A stretch of 64,000 nucleotides of DNA, from assembly GCA_025526995.1 (NCBI GenBank), contig JAHLKG010000010.1:372001-436000 (forward strand), given 5' to 3'. A program made the position numbers and the translations under genes. The notes under the pieces were generated by a model, which searched no databases, was not told the origin of the DNA, and worked only from the letters and a program-made list of their open reading frames with translations. Shown here in pieces: positions 43,543-55,500 of this stretch (positions within the stretch are counted from its first letter, which is position 1; each line of letters opens with the position of its first letter). The stretch is from Powellomyces hirtus (taxonomy: Eukaryota > Chytridiomycota > Chytridiomycetes > Spizellomycetales > Powellomycetaceae).

Positions 43543-44768
43543 TCAGAGGTGGACGCGAAGACCATCGTAAGCAGGCTCGACCTTGACGTTCGCCTTCCTC
43601 AGAGTGTTGTCTTCTGAGAGTTCTGTCGCCAACGTGTCATGATCAACGCGATGTGAGAACCCAGTGAGGTATGCGCGGCCTCCAGGGGGAAGCATGGAAG
43701 CACACATATCGATCGACTCAGGGATGGACAGGTGTGAGGCGTGTGTCACATCTGACATTAAAGATTAGAATCAAAAAAATACAACAACGTGGGACGCACC
43801 AAGCTTACAGTGGAGTGCATCAAGCACGAGAATTTTGGTTCCTTTGATCAACTCCTTTGTTTTCTGTGGTATGGCGCTTGCGTCACTTATATACGTCAGG
43901 TCCCCAAACCTGAAGCCAAGACTCATAAAAGGGCCTTCTGGGATTCTCCCGTGTTCCACCTCCAGCGGGACAACCTCTAGCTCCTCGATCTTGAAGGGTT
44001 TCAGACCGTTCTTATCAAACACATGAAACTGCAGGCTGGGTACATCGCCACCGCCTGTGGCCTTTCCTTTGTCGACAAGATACGGGAAAGCCCCGGTCAC
44101 GACTTCCATGGACTGCGAACTCAGGTATACGTCGATATGATCTTGCACGCTATAATTAGCGCCGCCGATAGTCCACTGCCGCAGGTCATCCATGCCAAGC
44201 ATGGCGTCCGCATGTCCGTGCGTTATAATTACAGCATCGATTCGCCGCAATCGATACTGTACAAACCAGGTCAGGGCAGATTCGTAGAAGTTTTTACCAC
44301 AGTCAATCAGTATAGTTCTAGCGGGCCAAAAAAAGCAGTGAGAATTGTAACGGTCTTGTGCTTGCAAGCAATTCAGCACGGGACTGGCCACTCCTGTGGG
44401 AGAGAGGTGGTTGTGGGACACATACCTCATTTTTCCGTCCGAATGCATATATCGCACCACGGCACTTGTGTTCCGCCTCTTATTTTTCCCCCATATCGGA
44501 GCTGGCGGCAAACCCCCACCCGGCGTGTTCTCAGAAGGAATACGGACGTTGAGCGCGCCAAGACACACTTTGCAATCCGGAACCTCCTGCGTTAGGCAGT
44601 AGATATTTGGTACATTTCCGGAAGTTCCTATCGTCACAACGCGTGAAAACTCAGAATCTCCAGACAACGTTGATTCCGCCAAAGCCTACCTGTGCCGAGG
44701 AATATGAGTTCCTTGACGTGTGATGGGGGTGCCTTCCCATTCGGGCCGACGGAACGCACAGCTGTCAT
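43543..44768 (-). CDS. PhnP-like metallo-beta-lactamase-fold hydrolase
   Basis: Four exons. Exon 1 (from 44768) reads MTAVRSVGPNGKAPPSHVKE then LIFLGTG, and splices to TSGNVPNIYCLTQEVPDCKV. The fold motifs follow: TILIDCGKNFYESAL, VIITHGHADAMLGMDDLRQW (H-x-H-x-D), EVVPLEVEHG, LTYISDAS and, after an intron, LDALHYVTHASHLSIPESI and YLTGFSHRVDH. This arrangement matches the PhnP-like branch, cyclic phosphodiesterases and relatives common in fungi. The residue after the metal-ligand Asp is Ala where many family members have a second His. The Cys pair in DCKVC may bind an extra zinc, as in PhnP. Substrate unknown. Confidence 0.88.
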
Positions 44769-45226
44769 GGTCTTCCTGAACGGCTTATTATTGTAACTAG
44801 TGTTGCCGAAGCGACGTCGAAATGTGCTGTCGAGGCGATCGCATCGCGAACTTCCGCCGTCACGTGCAACCCTATTCCTAGCGTCTGAGGCGCCTGCCTC
44901 GTTGCGCATGGAGAGCCTGAGCATCGTGAGAGCAGGCGATGGTCCTATGCATGGTCTTGCCAACATATTTGTTGGTGTGTGTGTGTGGTATGTTGTGTAT
45001 TGGGATCGGGCAGGTTGGTTGAGACAGTGCGAAATGGAGCGCAGCGGGATGGCAATGTTGGTCTCTTCTTGGTCCGGGAGCCGTCGCGTCGACGCGTCAG
45101 ACTGCTGTCACCATAACAAACTGCCTTTGAAGGTGACTTCGAACTTTGATTGCTGTCTGGGCAGCCTAAGCCGTCTGACTGCCTTGGAGAAAAGGCCAGG
45201 AGGCAAGTGTACGACACATACGGCCA
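44769..45226. other. Divergent intergenic region, 458 bases
   Basis: Between the metallo-beta-lactamase-fold gene and haspin. It holds a CACGTG at 44861-44866 and a GT-rich tract at about 44970-45000. An open frame on the plus strand here lacks any protein-like character. Confidence 0.55.
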
Positions 45227-48034
45227 ATGTTGCCTACCAAGTCGAAAACCATCCGGACGGTATGGCTAATTGTACACATTTAGTACTTCCGCATTGGGAT
45301 CAGAAATGACTCGAGTTTTGATATTCCACAGTACGGGAAGCGTTCACATCGGGTGGTCAACCGGTCTGCGTGGACGGAAGCGGAGGATATATTTCAAAGG
45401 GTGTCAGATAAAGAGCACAGCGTCGGTCCAGCACAGCCCGCAGTCCGCGCCTCAAGGCGTGGACAAAACTGGTCAGCTCACGCGCCTAACGGACCACTTG
45501 GCGGAGAAGGCAATAAAACGAACAGCATATGGCAACCAGGAGGAAACACTTTCGATATCGAATCTGACGAACTGAACAGCAGCGGCTCAGAGAATAGCGA
45601 CAAGGAAAACGTGCGCACAAGTTCGCTTCCGGCTGTTGGATGCAGAGTGACTGCCGAAAAGGCGGACAAGGGTGCGCAGGCATCTACGCCTGGCCCGGTA
45701 GCGCTGAAGGAGTTGGAGCTACATTCCATATCGACGCCCGTGCCTACTTTCTCCCCTTTGTCTTACAAGCGAAAGTCCGGAAGACATCCTAGTCCATTCT
45801 TAGTAGACGAGAATGGATGCGAGCTCAGCCCGATCCCTCAGGCAGGAGTCGCCGCCTTGAGGCCGACACTCGATGTTCCAGACTTCGAAGGATCATTGAT
45901 TGCAGCTACTATCTCGGAGATGCTGGAGACGATGGAGAAGTTGAACATGTCGGTGGATGCTGGCATTGGACACATCCCCACATCCGACATATCTCAACCA
46001 ACCTCAGAGGGGCTTTCGAGATCAAACGGTGATTTGTACCGACAAAATTTGCAAGATGTCAAGGACTATGCAAAAGGGCCACATGCGAGCACCTTTGAGG
46101 CTGAACCTCTACATCCACCTGTGCCGAATGCGAAAAGCAGCTCACCCTTATTGCATATGGAGAGCATCTGCTCTTCTTCTGATTTATCAACCCTACGTGG
46201 GCACAAGACGATCGATCTCACGGGTATGAGCCAGTCACTTGAGCAAGAAGTGATGGCTCCTCATTCGAAGGAATCCGTGTCTCCTCACACGTCAAATGGT
46301 GATGAAATTCTCAATGGAGAACAATCATTGTACTCAGAGGCTGAAGCGCCCAGTGGGAAGAGCGGGTTACCAGTCATTGGTACAACATCTTCACAGAGCA
46401 CCACTCGGGACACTGTCAATGGATTGGAGGAGGCAGCATTGATACAATTGGGCGGCGATCATCATACCCTTCTGATTGACGAAGCGTCGGAATCGCAGAC
46501 GCTTAACGGTTCAGAAGTATATACGGTACACACTTCATCAGAGGCGCAGGCAATTGACCCATTCAAAAGAGCAAATCATCCTGAGACCATTTCGATGACA
46601 TTAGCTTCACCTGAAGCGGATGCAAAAGGCAGCATCCCGGAGCCTGACTTGAAGCAGGTGCCACACCACTCAAACAATCACGCCAAACGATAAAACACTG
46701 ATGTGTTTTTTCTAGAATTTGAAACGTGGATTAAATGATCTTTTACAATTTACGCCCTACGGCGACGCAATATCTTTCGATGAGTTTTTTGAGAAAAGCA
46801 CCGTCATGGAAAAGATTGGCGAAGCTAGTTACTCGTCGGTTTTTTCGATGACTTATGCAGACTGCCCTTCCACTCCGGCAGCTCTCAAGATCATTCCTTT
46901 CTCGTTGGAAGGTTCAGCGGAGAATGGTGCCAGCGAGGTAATGGATGTCGTAGACGTCGTGAAAGAGCTGCGCGTGACAGAACGCGTTGGGCACATGGTT
47001 GGATTTGTCAAGTTGTTAGGGTATGCGAAGTCTCATGTCAGCAATCGCGATTCTAATATTGCTCACCAGCCTTTCTTACAGAGTGGGAGTCTGCCACGGT
47101 CCATGGCCACAATGGCTGATAGATGTCTGGGACGCTTGGCCAGAAGCATCCGAAAATACGCATCCTGTTGACATGCCGGCCGATCAGTTGTACGCTCTAG
47201 TCGTACTGCCCAACCGAGGAAAGGACCTTGAACACAGTGCTCCGTTCACGATACAACAGTGCAAAAGTATGATTCAGCAGCTAGTGATGTCCATTGCATT
47301 CGCCGAGGAAGACATGGAATTCGAACATCGAGACTTGCATTGGGGAAATGTCCTCGTCAGAAGTGTGGATGCAGGAGAAACTTCTGGCCACGTCATTGCT
47401 ACAGTACAAGGGCAACAATGTGAAGTAGCACACGAAGGAGTGAAAGTGTGTATAATCGATTACACTTGGGGGCGGATACGGAAAGGTGGGCGCAATTCCA
47501 CAAGCCAACTTTTGCTTTCAATTTTCTTACGGTGTCTGTTTTAGGCGAGGACCTTACCTTCATACCTCTCGAGGATCCAAGTCTCTTTACTGGCATCGGT
47601 AACGGCAAAAGGGGAGGCGACTTGCAGTTTGACATATATCGATGGATGAAGGCTGAAACGAACGGTGAATGGGAGGGATTTTTCCCGAAGACAAACATAT
47701 TTGTGAGCACTCGTGATTCTTCACACATGTTGAAGCATTCCGTTTTCTAACGAACGCTTATTCTGCTTCCCAGTGGATACATTATTTGATAGACAAGCTT
47801 CTCAGTCGACGAATGGCGCCTATACCGCGCTCGACGAGCAAAAAGGATCGCGCGGCTATCATGTCTCAGCGAAAGTTGATGGAAGAGTTAAGCGAAAGAA
47901 CGCTCCAGTACAAGAGCTGCAGTGAGATGCTTCGGACGGAAATGCTCACTGCAGGAAACTGGCTTAGCCTGCCAATATGCGGAGAGACATCGATCAAGAA
48001 CCTCGAAGATGGGCTGGCAAAGATGGGTCTCTAG
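45227..48034 (+). CDS. Haspin-family protein kinase
   Basis: Haspin phosphorylates histone H3 Thr3 at centromeres to recruit the chromosomal passenger complex. The start is a short exon (MLPTKSKTIRT, 45227-45259) spliced to YGKRSHRVVNRSAWTEAEDI. A Ser-rich, probably disordered region of about 440 residues follows, containing a KEN-type motif (NSDKENVRTSS) that could be an APC/C degron. The kinase domain begins FEKSTVMEKIGEASYSSVFS. It has ALKIIPF with the ATP-site Lys, the catalytic loop EHRDLHWGNVLV, and IIDYTWGRI, where haspins carry DYT in place of DFG. The end carries LFTGIGNGKRGGDLQFDIYR, a haspin signature, then a short helical tail to the stop at 48034. Confidence 0.94.
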
Positions 48035-48140
48035 GACAATGACGCACAAAACTCGAGAGACTGGAAGGATAAGGATGTATGGCTTCCTGAAGATTAGCAA
48101 CTATGCTGTAGATATTCTAGATTTTGACGCACTAACTACA

Positions 48141-49286
48141 CTAAACGACGATAGCAGTCCCTTTCATCGCGAGCGAGTCCTTTTTGCTGCACTTGGCCCA
48201 TAGTTCAAACTGATTTTGTCCTGTCTGTTTTCCACACAAGGTGATGGGCTCATTAACAAAAAGGGGACTTAAGGCCCTGTAGTTGAATGATGCAATTTGT
48301 GTGCCGGCTGGTTTGTTCCGCTCCAAAATATCCATCAAAAGGGTCGTAGTTAGCGGTCCATGTACAAGGCAATCTGAAAGACGGCAGTTATGAAATCAAA
48401 CGGTAAAAACGAGTTTCGACATCTTGGTTAATTCACCTGGATATCCTTCCAGTTCTCGCGCATAGTGATTGTCGTAATGAATCCGATGGCTGTTAAATGT
48501 TAGTGCTGAGTACCGGAAGAGAGTAACGGGTGTCGGGCATATCGTCCGCTCAAACTCGTGCGTATTCTTGACTTTATAAAGGAGACAAAGTTCAGCCCCA
48601 AGCTGTATAACGGTTACAAAAGAAAAAAGACCCAGATGCAACGTACTGGGCAGTGTCCGTGAATCTCGAGTTGGGTTTCTTTCTGCCGGCATGTACGCCA
48701 GACACCTCCTTTCAACCACACTCTTTCCATTCTGGTTTTCAACCAGCTTTTTCTGCCACACCATCACAGCTTGGCCTCGCGGGCCGTTCTTGATCTGCGC
48801 ACCGTCCAATGTGGTGGTTTGCTTTACACTCTGCCCAATTCTGAGAGGATTGTCCGTGTTGAATTCAAAACTGCCCCCAGCCCACATTCGCTGTATAAAT
48901 GGCTCAGGAGGCGAGAAGTCTGCGTCGTAGCCATCGGGGGCGAGGGACGGCTCCGGTATCCTCGGCGGGAAAAGGGCGAGGTGGAAACCCGGGGGTATCA
49001 CCCGGTCCTGAGCAAATATGCTGGGATAATCCGAAGAAATGCTAGGATCAAGCGTGAGGGCCAGAAGGTGCGCGTGGCCAGCTGTTATGGTGTCAGTGTC
49101 GATCAGCGTCTTTGTTCGCACTTCGCGTTCCCACTTCGCCACATTGTTGGTGGCAGTGCCGCTCGACGTTGCAACGTTACGCGCAGGAGAGATCTTCCAG
49201 GCCAGAGGGTTACGATATAAGGCTTGCGTGCGTACTGCCCGGCAGAGCGAGGATGCGGAGTACGAGGCCATTGGGTGCATGAGCAT
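48141..49286 (-). CDS. HTD2: Mitochondrial 3-hydroxyacyl-thioester dehydratase (Htd2-like)
   Basis: Acts in mitochondrial type II fatty acid synthesis, which supplies the octanoyl group for lipoate. Three exons. The N-terminal 40 residues (SASSLCRAVRTQALYRN, WKISPARNVATSS) look like a matrix targeting sequence. The double-hotdog part includes ITAGHAHLLALTLDP, RVIPPGFHLALFPP, MWAGGSFEFNTDNPLRIGQS and LFRYSALTFNSHRIHYDNHY followed by ARELEGYPDCLVHGPLTTTL. That R-x-S-A-L-T-x-N-x-H-R-I-H-Y-D motif carries the hydratase 2 catalytic Asp/His. Three Met codons at 49286, 49280 and 49271 could each be the start. Mesaconyl-C4-CoA-hydratase-like proteins share the fold and cannot be fully excluded. Confidence 0.85.
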
Positions 49287-49522
49287 TCAGAGCGCCTTCG
49301 TTGTAGAGTACACAATACCGTATTTACGCGTAAGATGACTCGTTGCGGCGCAGCGCACGCGTTCTTCCTTCTCCGCTCTTTCCTTCTTTCTGCGATTTAT
49401 TTTTAACTAAAAATAGACGGCGCGTGGGGGCCAGTAAAGAAGCTGTTGTTTAAACCAACCTGGCAGTTCCTAGAATTCATCCAAGTTCCAAATTGTTCGT
49501 CCCAGCCTACCCAGTTTCTGCA

Positions 49523-51367
49523 ATGACTTTATACCCATTTGATGATCCATTGGCAATCAGCGAACAACTTCAGTATCTGACGGACGCACCATGGTGGTAA
49601 GCCAAGGGGATAAGCAGCTTCGACGCCCATCTCTTTTGACACACATGCCTTTCATAGGCAGGCAATACGTGGGCTCGTTCTTGTCGTTGCGATCCTCGGA
49701 ATATTCCCGAATGTCTTGCTGCTGTATCTCACAGCCGCCCAAGGATTCTTGCGAACTCCATCCAATATTCTGTTGTTCTGGGAAGGCGCCGGCTGCCTCG
49801 GAACATTGATAACGCACACAATCTTTCTCCTTCCGCAATATTTTCCGAATCTCCGGTTGACTTCCGCAGGAGGTGCAACAGAGAGCGACAGCTGGACATG
49901 TCAAGCACAAGGGTTCCTGTTTGTTGGTTGAATTGTTCGCAGTCTGAATCTCTCCCTCGCGCATTAATCTAAGCCGTAGGTGTTCGCAAGTTTGCAAATA
50001 AATTCGTCATGCTTGGCGATGTGTCGCGAGAGGAGAGCGAGATGTGTACACGGGATTGAGGTTGGTGCTAAACTTGATATACAATCGGCTCAGCCAACGC
50101 CCATTTAACATTATGATCCGGCAAGCAAAGCCAACAGTGAAGAACTGCGTAAAGCAATGTGTCATAGCTATCTTTATGGGAATGATCGTCGGATGCATAC
50201 CATGGATCATCAAGATTCCTTATGCAATTCAACCAGGTAATACCAGTAGCATCAAACTATGAAAAACAGATGATTAACGCTGTAATAGCAATGTTTTACT
50301 GCTTGCCCGATTACTATCAGCGAAATGTCCAGACACGGATTCTCAATGGCCTGGCTTTTTTCGCAGCTGTGGCATTCCTCTTCGAAGCGGTCTGGTCTTA
50401 CAGACTGATTTTGAAAGTACGTTGAGATCAGGTGCATCTCTCAGGTAGTTGGGGATCGAGTAATATTCGCACACTCAAACTTTTATCGTCCATCCTTGAA
50501 AAGAAATTGCGAGACTCTCAGCGGGAAATGTTGCACATACACACTCCGGTCAAAGCGGAGATTGTACAATCGGCAAAATCCGATGCTTCTCATAAAAGCG
50601 AGGCAGCAGGAGATACGCAAGACACTAATTTGGAGATGAACGCTATTAACAAACAAATTGCGGATAGAATCGAGATTCAGATCATCCGGCGAGGGTAGGT
50701 CTTTTTGTTCACTGCAAATGTTCAATGGGCAAGGAGGAGTTAAAGTTCGTTATACAGGATTGTCTCCGCAATAGTCCAATGCTCATGTTCAATTCCCTTC
50801 ATGACACACCTCCTTACGTCATTTTTCGATTATGAGATACCCACCTGGTTTAGTAGCTTAGAAGGCTTTTGTAAGGACGTGCTGCGCTGTACCCGGAGAT
50901 GCAAAGTCGCTAACTCTCTCAACTTCTGTGAGAACTCAACAGCAATGGTTCTGAACGCGACGCTTCATGGCATCATGCCCATACTTCTGGACATGCCAAT
51001 GAGAAAAGCCGCACTGACATTGTTAAGGCTCGAAAACCGGGAGGCGGCCTTTAATGACAGTGAAGTGCAGAAAGATTGGCACTCGGTCGACCCAGGATCA
51101 ATGAGTTATGAGAGCGATAGGCGCCAATCCTGGTTTTCATTTACGGCACCGAGTCGAAGAGCTGGTAACGCGGGGAGAAGAGCGTCGAGTGCTGTGGGAG
51201 GTGACGGGTTTCAACCCACACGATCGTTCGGATTGGACATGACTGATATCGTAGACCCACAAACCGTACTCGCCCTGCCGGGACACCCACTCGGCAATCG
51301 CTGTGTCTCATCTGCGCTGTCCATCCGGCATCAGCACGTTACAGAGGAGGAGGAGGAGGAAGTGTAA
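49523..51367 (+). CDS. Seven-helix membrane protein, GPCR-like
   Basis: Exon 1 (49523-49596) ends QLQYLTDAPW and splices at 49668 to QAIRGLVLVVAILGIFPNVL (TM1 with the GxxPN/GN-type Asn). LTAAQGFLRTPSNILLFWEG follows, reminiscent of the class A receptor loop L-R-T-P-S-N, then GTLITHTIFLLP (TM2). Further small exons give CVIAIFMGMIVGCIPWI, LAFFAAVAFLFEAVWSYRLI, a charged loop of about 80 residues, IVSAIVQCSCSIPFMTHLLT, and a last helix near ATLHGIMPILLDMPMRKAAL. The C-terminal tail is long, Ser/Arg-rich and ends in a run of Glu. Cys residues in the predicted outer loops could form a disulphide. Exon borders between 49927 and 50510 are tentative. Family membership is by topology and one motif only. 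Confidence 0.6.
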
Positions 51368-51866
51368 CTCCTTGTTCGAGAGATCTCTGACATATGAGCT
51401 TGTTGAGGAACGGCATTTTGCTTTGTGCCTTATCCCGTACATAGGCTAGCATGTTCTAATAGTTAATCAGCACCAACTCCCATGCTTTCAACGTCCACCT
51501 ATAATACAGAATCGCTGCATCAACAGGACCAACTCTGACTGTCATGCTGTAGTGCTCCCAAAGATTTATGCATGTGGGTGAAAGAACATATATTCCGGCA
51601 TTGCTCTTCTCTCTTATATCAGAGCCCAACAGCACCGCCCACGTGGCGCAGAGGTGTAGAGACTCGGGACAACCATAGGTGCCGAATCGCTCCTGGCTTC
51701 CTATGTGTATTGGAAAGCAGCCAGTTCCAAATGTATGCCATCACACTTCCGGCACTGTGTCAAATTCCTCAATATACCATCTTCCCCCGCACAAATCCTA
51801 ATGGGCAAACGATCTGTACCTTGATTCATAATCCACTTCGCTCCCATGTGCTCGCATATCCTCCTT
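51368..51866. other. Intergenic, 499 bases
   Basis: Between the 7TM gene and the small hypothetical minus-strand gene. One CACGTG at 51640-51645. No RNA gene or repeat seen. Confidence 0.5.
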
Positions 51867-52357
51867 TCACAACTTTTTAATGCTATTGGTTTGCACTGTC
51901 CAGCGACGATGAGCAGACTCACTTCCGACCCCGCGTTGAACGCAGATGACAGATGACATCTTGCTAACTTCAGGCGTAACACGTGAGATGGTGGCTACTG
52001 TGGTGAGACAATGGTGAGGAACGATACTTACATTGTACAGTACACTCATCCATCATCGGAGCGCGCACCCGCGTCGTTTGCTCACGCGTGTTCCTCGCCC
52101 ACGACTCCATTCTGCTGTCATTCCTGTGTTGGGGTACTCGGGAAAAATAAGTCCTGGAGACATCGTCTCTGATCATCATTGGCATTGAGTCTGAATGCAC
52201 AGCATATCTGGGCTTTGCACGCAGCACCATGTATGCATTGCTGATTGAAGAAAGTCCGGACCCACGGGTGAATGCGAGATTTGCAGCAGGCCGCAGTGCT
52301 GCAAGAGTCCCGCCAAGAGTCGGACTTTTCACGAAATTGAGTCAGAATATCGTCCAT
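51867..52357 (-). CDS. Small hypothetical protein, spliced
   Basis: A minus-strand frame reads LRPAANLAFTRGSGLSSISN, AYMVLRAKPRYAVHSDSMPM, FSRVPQHRNDSRMESWARNT and RVRAPMMDECTVQ. It meets a GTAAGT donor near 52034 and, 47 bases on, a CACAG acceptor, continuing in phase as LATISRVTPEVSKMSSVICV to the stop at 51867. The start may be the ATG at 52357 (MDDILTQF) joined across a 40-base GTGAAA...TTGCAG intron, or the inner Met near 52228. The result is about 125-145 residues. No recognised family. It shares an intergenic space of only 229 bases with the divergent GH35 gene. Confidence 0.45.
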
Positions 52358-52586
52358 ATTGTTTCTGTCCTGTGCAGTGACGGTATGGAATGGCTTGCTC
52401 GTAAGGTGCAACCACACAACAGCTGTGAATTTATGCGTTGATGCAGGGGAGCTTGGTGTGCGTAAAAACCATTCATGTAGAGTGAAAAGTCGCCTCGACT
52501 TCCCGTCGGCTCAATCTGCCAATATAAAAACGGGCTGGTGTTCGGGCCTGTCTGCCATCTCGATAACACGCGTGCTCAGATCTGAA

Positions 52587-55500
52587 ATGGCCTTCAAAGC
52601 ACTTTTGATATCAGGGCTGCTGCTCCTTTCATTAGCGGTCAGCTGGTTTCCAGCCGAAGCCGCGCCGGGGAGGGTCACGTTTGACAAATACTCTCTGAAA
52701 ATCGATGGCAAAAGAATATCTCTGTATTCAGGTGAGTGTAATAGTGGAAAGCAGGCAACAGAAGTGTTACTTTGTGATCACAATATTCTGATCATATTCC
52801 ATACATTCAGGCGAGGTCCATCCTTGGAGGCTACCTTCGAGTGACCTCTGGAGAGATGTTCTTCAGAAGATGAAGGCAGCCGGCTTCAATGGGGTTCAGG
52901 TGAAATGGTCGCTACCTTCCAAGATGGTTCGAAAGACATCTAACGCTATCACACATTAGATCTATATCCATTGGGGCTATCACTCAATCAAGCCTGGAGA
53001 GTACGACTTCACCGGCGTCCGAGACATGGACAAATTCTTTACCATTGCCAAGGAGGTACGGCAGGTTAGGCTCTCTTGTCATCGAATCTTCGCATCAATC
53101 ATTGCCCCTCAGGTTGGGATCTACGTCATCGCCCGCGCAGGACCCTACATCAACGCCGAGACTACGGGAGGAGGATTGCCGGGCTGGTGAGAATCCACTT
53201 TGGCCGAAGGTTTTTCATTGTTGCTGACTGGAAACCTGGTTCAGGCTCGGGCATCGCATTTCCACGCCTGGTCGCAGTGATGGCACGGATTACGCCAAGT
53301 ATTGGATGGAGTGGTTTTCAGCCGGTCTGTTAGTGGAACCAAAATATCCCATCAAGCTCGTGTGTTCCTCCAACTGACACATGCTATCTCTTTCTCACCA
53401 GTTGACCCTATCATCGCCAAACATCAGATTCATCGCGGAGGAAGCGTAATCCTTGTGCAAATCGAAAACGAATACAGTGGCCCTGTCACAAATGCCACTA
53501 CGGCTCATATGGTCGCTCTGAAAGCCAAAGTCAGAGCAGACGGCATTACTGTACCGACGACGCACAATGACTGGTTTAAAGCAGCGAGCATTGCTGCCTT
53601 TCATGTCCCACACATGTCACTAACCGACATCTTTCACAGGTGGAACCTCGGTGTTTGGGCAGATGGACCCGGCGCTGTGGACATCTATGCCTGGGATGGA
53701 TACCCCAATGGTTTTGATTGTAGTAATCCAGAAAAATGGAGTAACAGTCAGCCGGACAGTTACTTCACCCGCCGCCAATCACACTCTCCCTTGTTCATTG
53801 CTGAATACCAAGGCGGGTCATTCGGTAAGCTGCGAAGTTCAGGTGAAAGTGGCCAAACGTCGGTCTTCACTGCTCATACATTTTGTTCACAGACCCTTGG
53901 GGCGGCCTCGGCTTTGAAAAATGTCGTACCCTGACAAACGCAAACTTTGAACGGGTTTTTTACAAGGTTGTGTCAGCAACACTGAGGCTCCCGCCATTTG
54001 CCATTCTCATGCAATTATCGCCCCGCATAGGACAACATTGGCGCTGGTGTGACCATGCAGAATTTTTACATGACATTTGGTGGGACGGTACGAATAGATC
54101 ATCCTTTTCCCCGCATCTCTGAAGCAAAAGCTTATCGACACATTTGTAGAACTGGGGCCATCTTGCTACTCCGAGGTAAGTACAAGTTGTTGTAGATGTG
54201 CTACGCCGCATGATTCGACTGACGACTTGTGCGTCTCATCCTTTGCTTTCTCCAGCGTGTACTCGTCTTATGACTGTAAGCAAGGTTCTCAATCCTGATA
54301 GTTCATCATGGGTACCTATCTGATGTCGATATGTCTAAAGATGGAGCGGCAATCAGCGAGTCACTTAGTCTGACCACCAAGTATTCGGAGCAGAAACTGA
54401 TTGCATACTTCCTACAAGCATCACCTGATATTGCAAAGACGGACTACCTGGAATCCCGCAGCAGTAATGCAAAGGTCCGCATACGTGCATTGGTAAACCC
54501 GGATACTTGCGCACAATTCCGTGTTGTGAAGCACGAATGGGGCCCGGAAGAGCTCATTTCCGACGTCTGGATTGAAAGCGGCAACAACACATTTGGCCTT
54601 CCTCCGCGTATTCCTGTCGAAGACAAGATCGTGCTTCCAGGACGTGACGCTCAAATTCTGGTGGCAAACTATGGTTTCGCGAGCGAACAGAGTATCGTGT
54701 ATGCTACGCTGGAAGTCCTCACTCACGCCACGTTCGGGGGAACGGACTACCTGTTCATGTACGGGAACCAATGGCAGCCTTATGAACTAGTCTTACGCAC
54801 CGCGGGTTCTGGGAATGTGACAGTCGAGCGGATCTCTGCGGCAAATCCTACATCGTTCAAGTCCACCATTGAGAACGAAACCGTCCGACTGAACTCGTGG
54901 ATCCCCAAGGGAATCAATGTTATTTCCGTTAAAGGAGCGGGCGGCAAGCCCCTCATTCTCATTGTTGCTGACCGCGACACCGCCTACACGTTCTGGAGAA
55001 CCGAAACTCCACAAGGTCCTGTGATCGTGCGAGGTGGCTACCTGCTTCGCGGCGCAACGGTAGCCAGCAGTGGTGTCCGACTCTCGCTCGACATCTCCGC
55101 TTCCAGCCAGGTCGAAGTCTTTGGACCCCAGCGCCGGAACCTCCACATCAATGATGTGCAGGTGAGCAAAGAAAGCACACCTTGGGGTTCCGTCATCACC
55201 ACTCGAGAGATCCGCGGTCCGGCAGCCATCAAGCTGCCTTCGCTCAGGTGGCAGACCATGCGAGAGAGTCCCGAGATCAATCCTGCGTTTGATGACTCCA
55301 CTTGGATGACCGCCAACAAGACAAAGACTCTCAACCCTGTTCAGCCCCCAGCTGGAGCTCCTGTCCTTTACGCCGATGACTACGGTTTCCACAAGGTATA
55401 GCCCAAAGAAAATCACCCACAGCTGAAGGGTGCTATCTCTGACTTTCGGTACAGGGTCACATTCTCTACCGTGGCCAATTCACTAGCAATGGCAAGAACG

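Noticed and set aside
44800..45309. 169-codon plus-strand frame before haspin
   Set aside because: Composition is random-like, and the haspin first exon uses another frame of the same bases.
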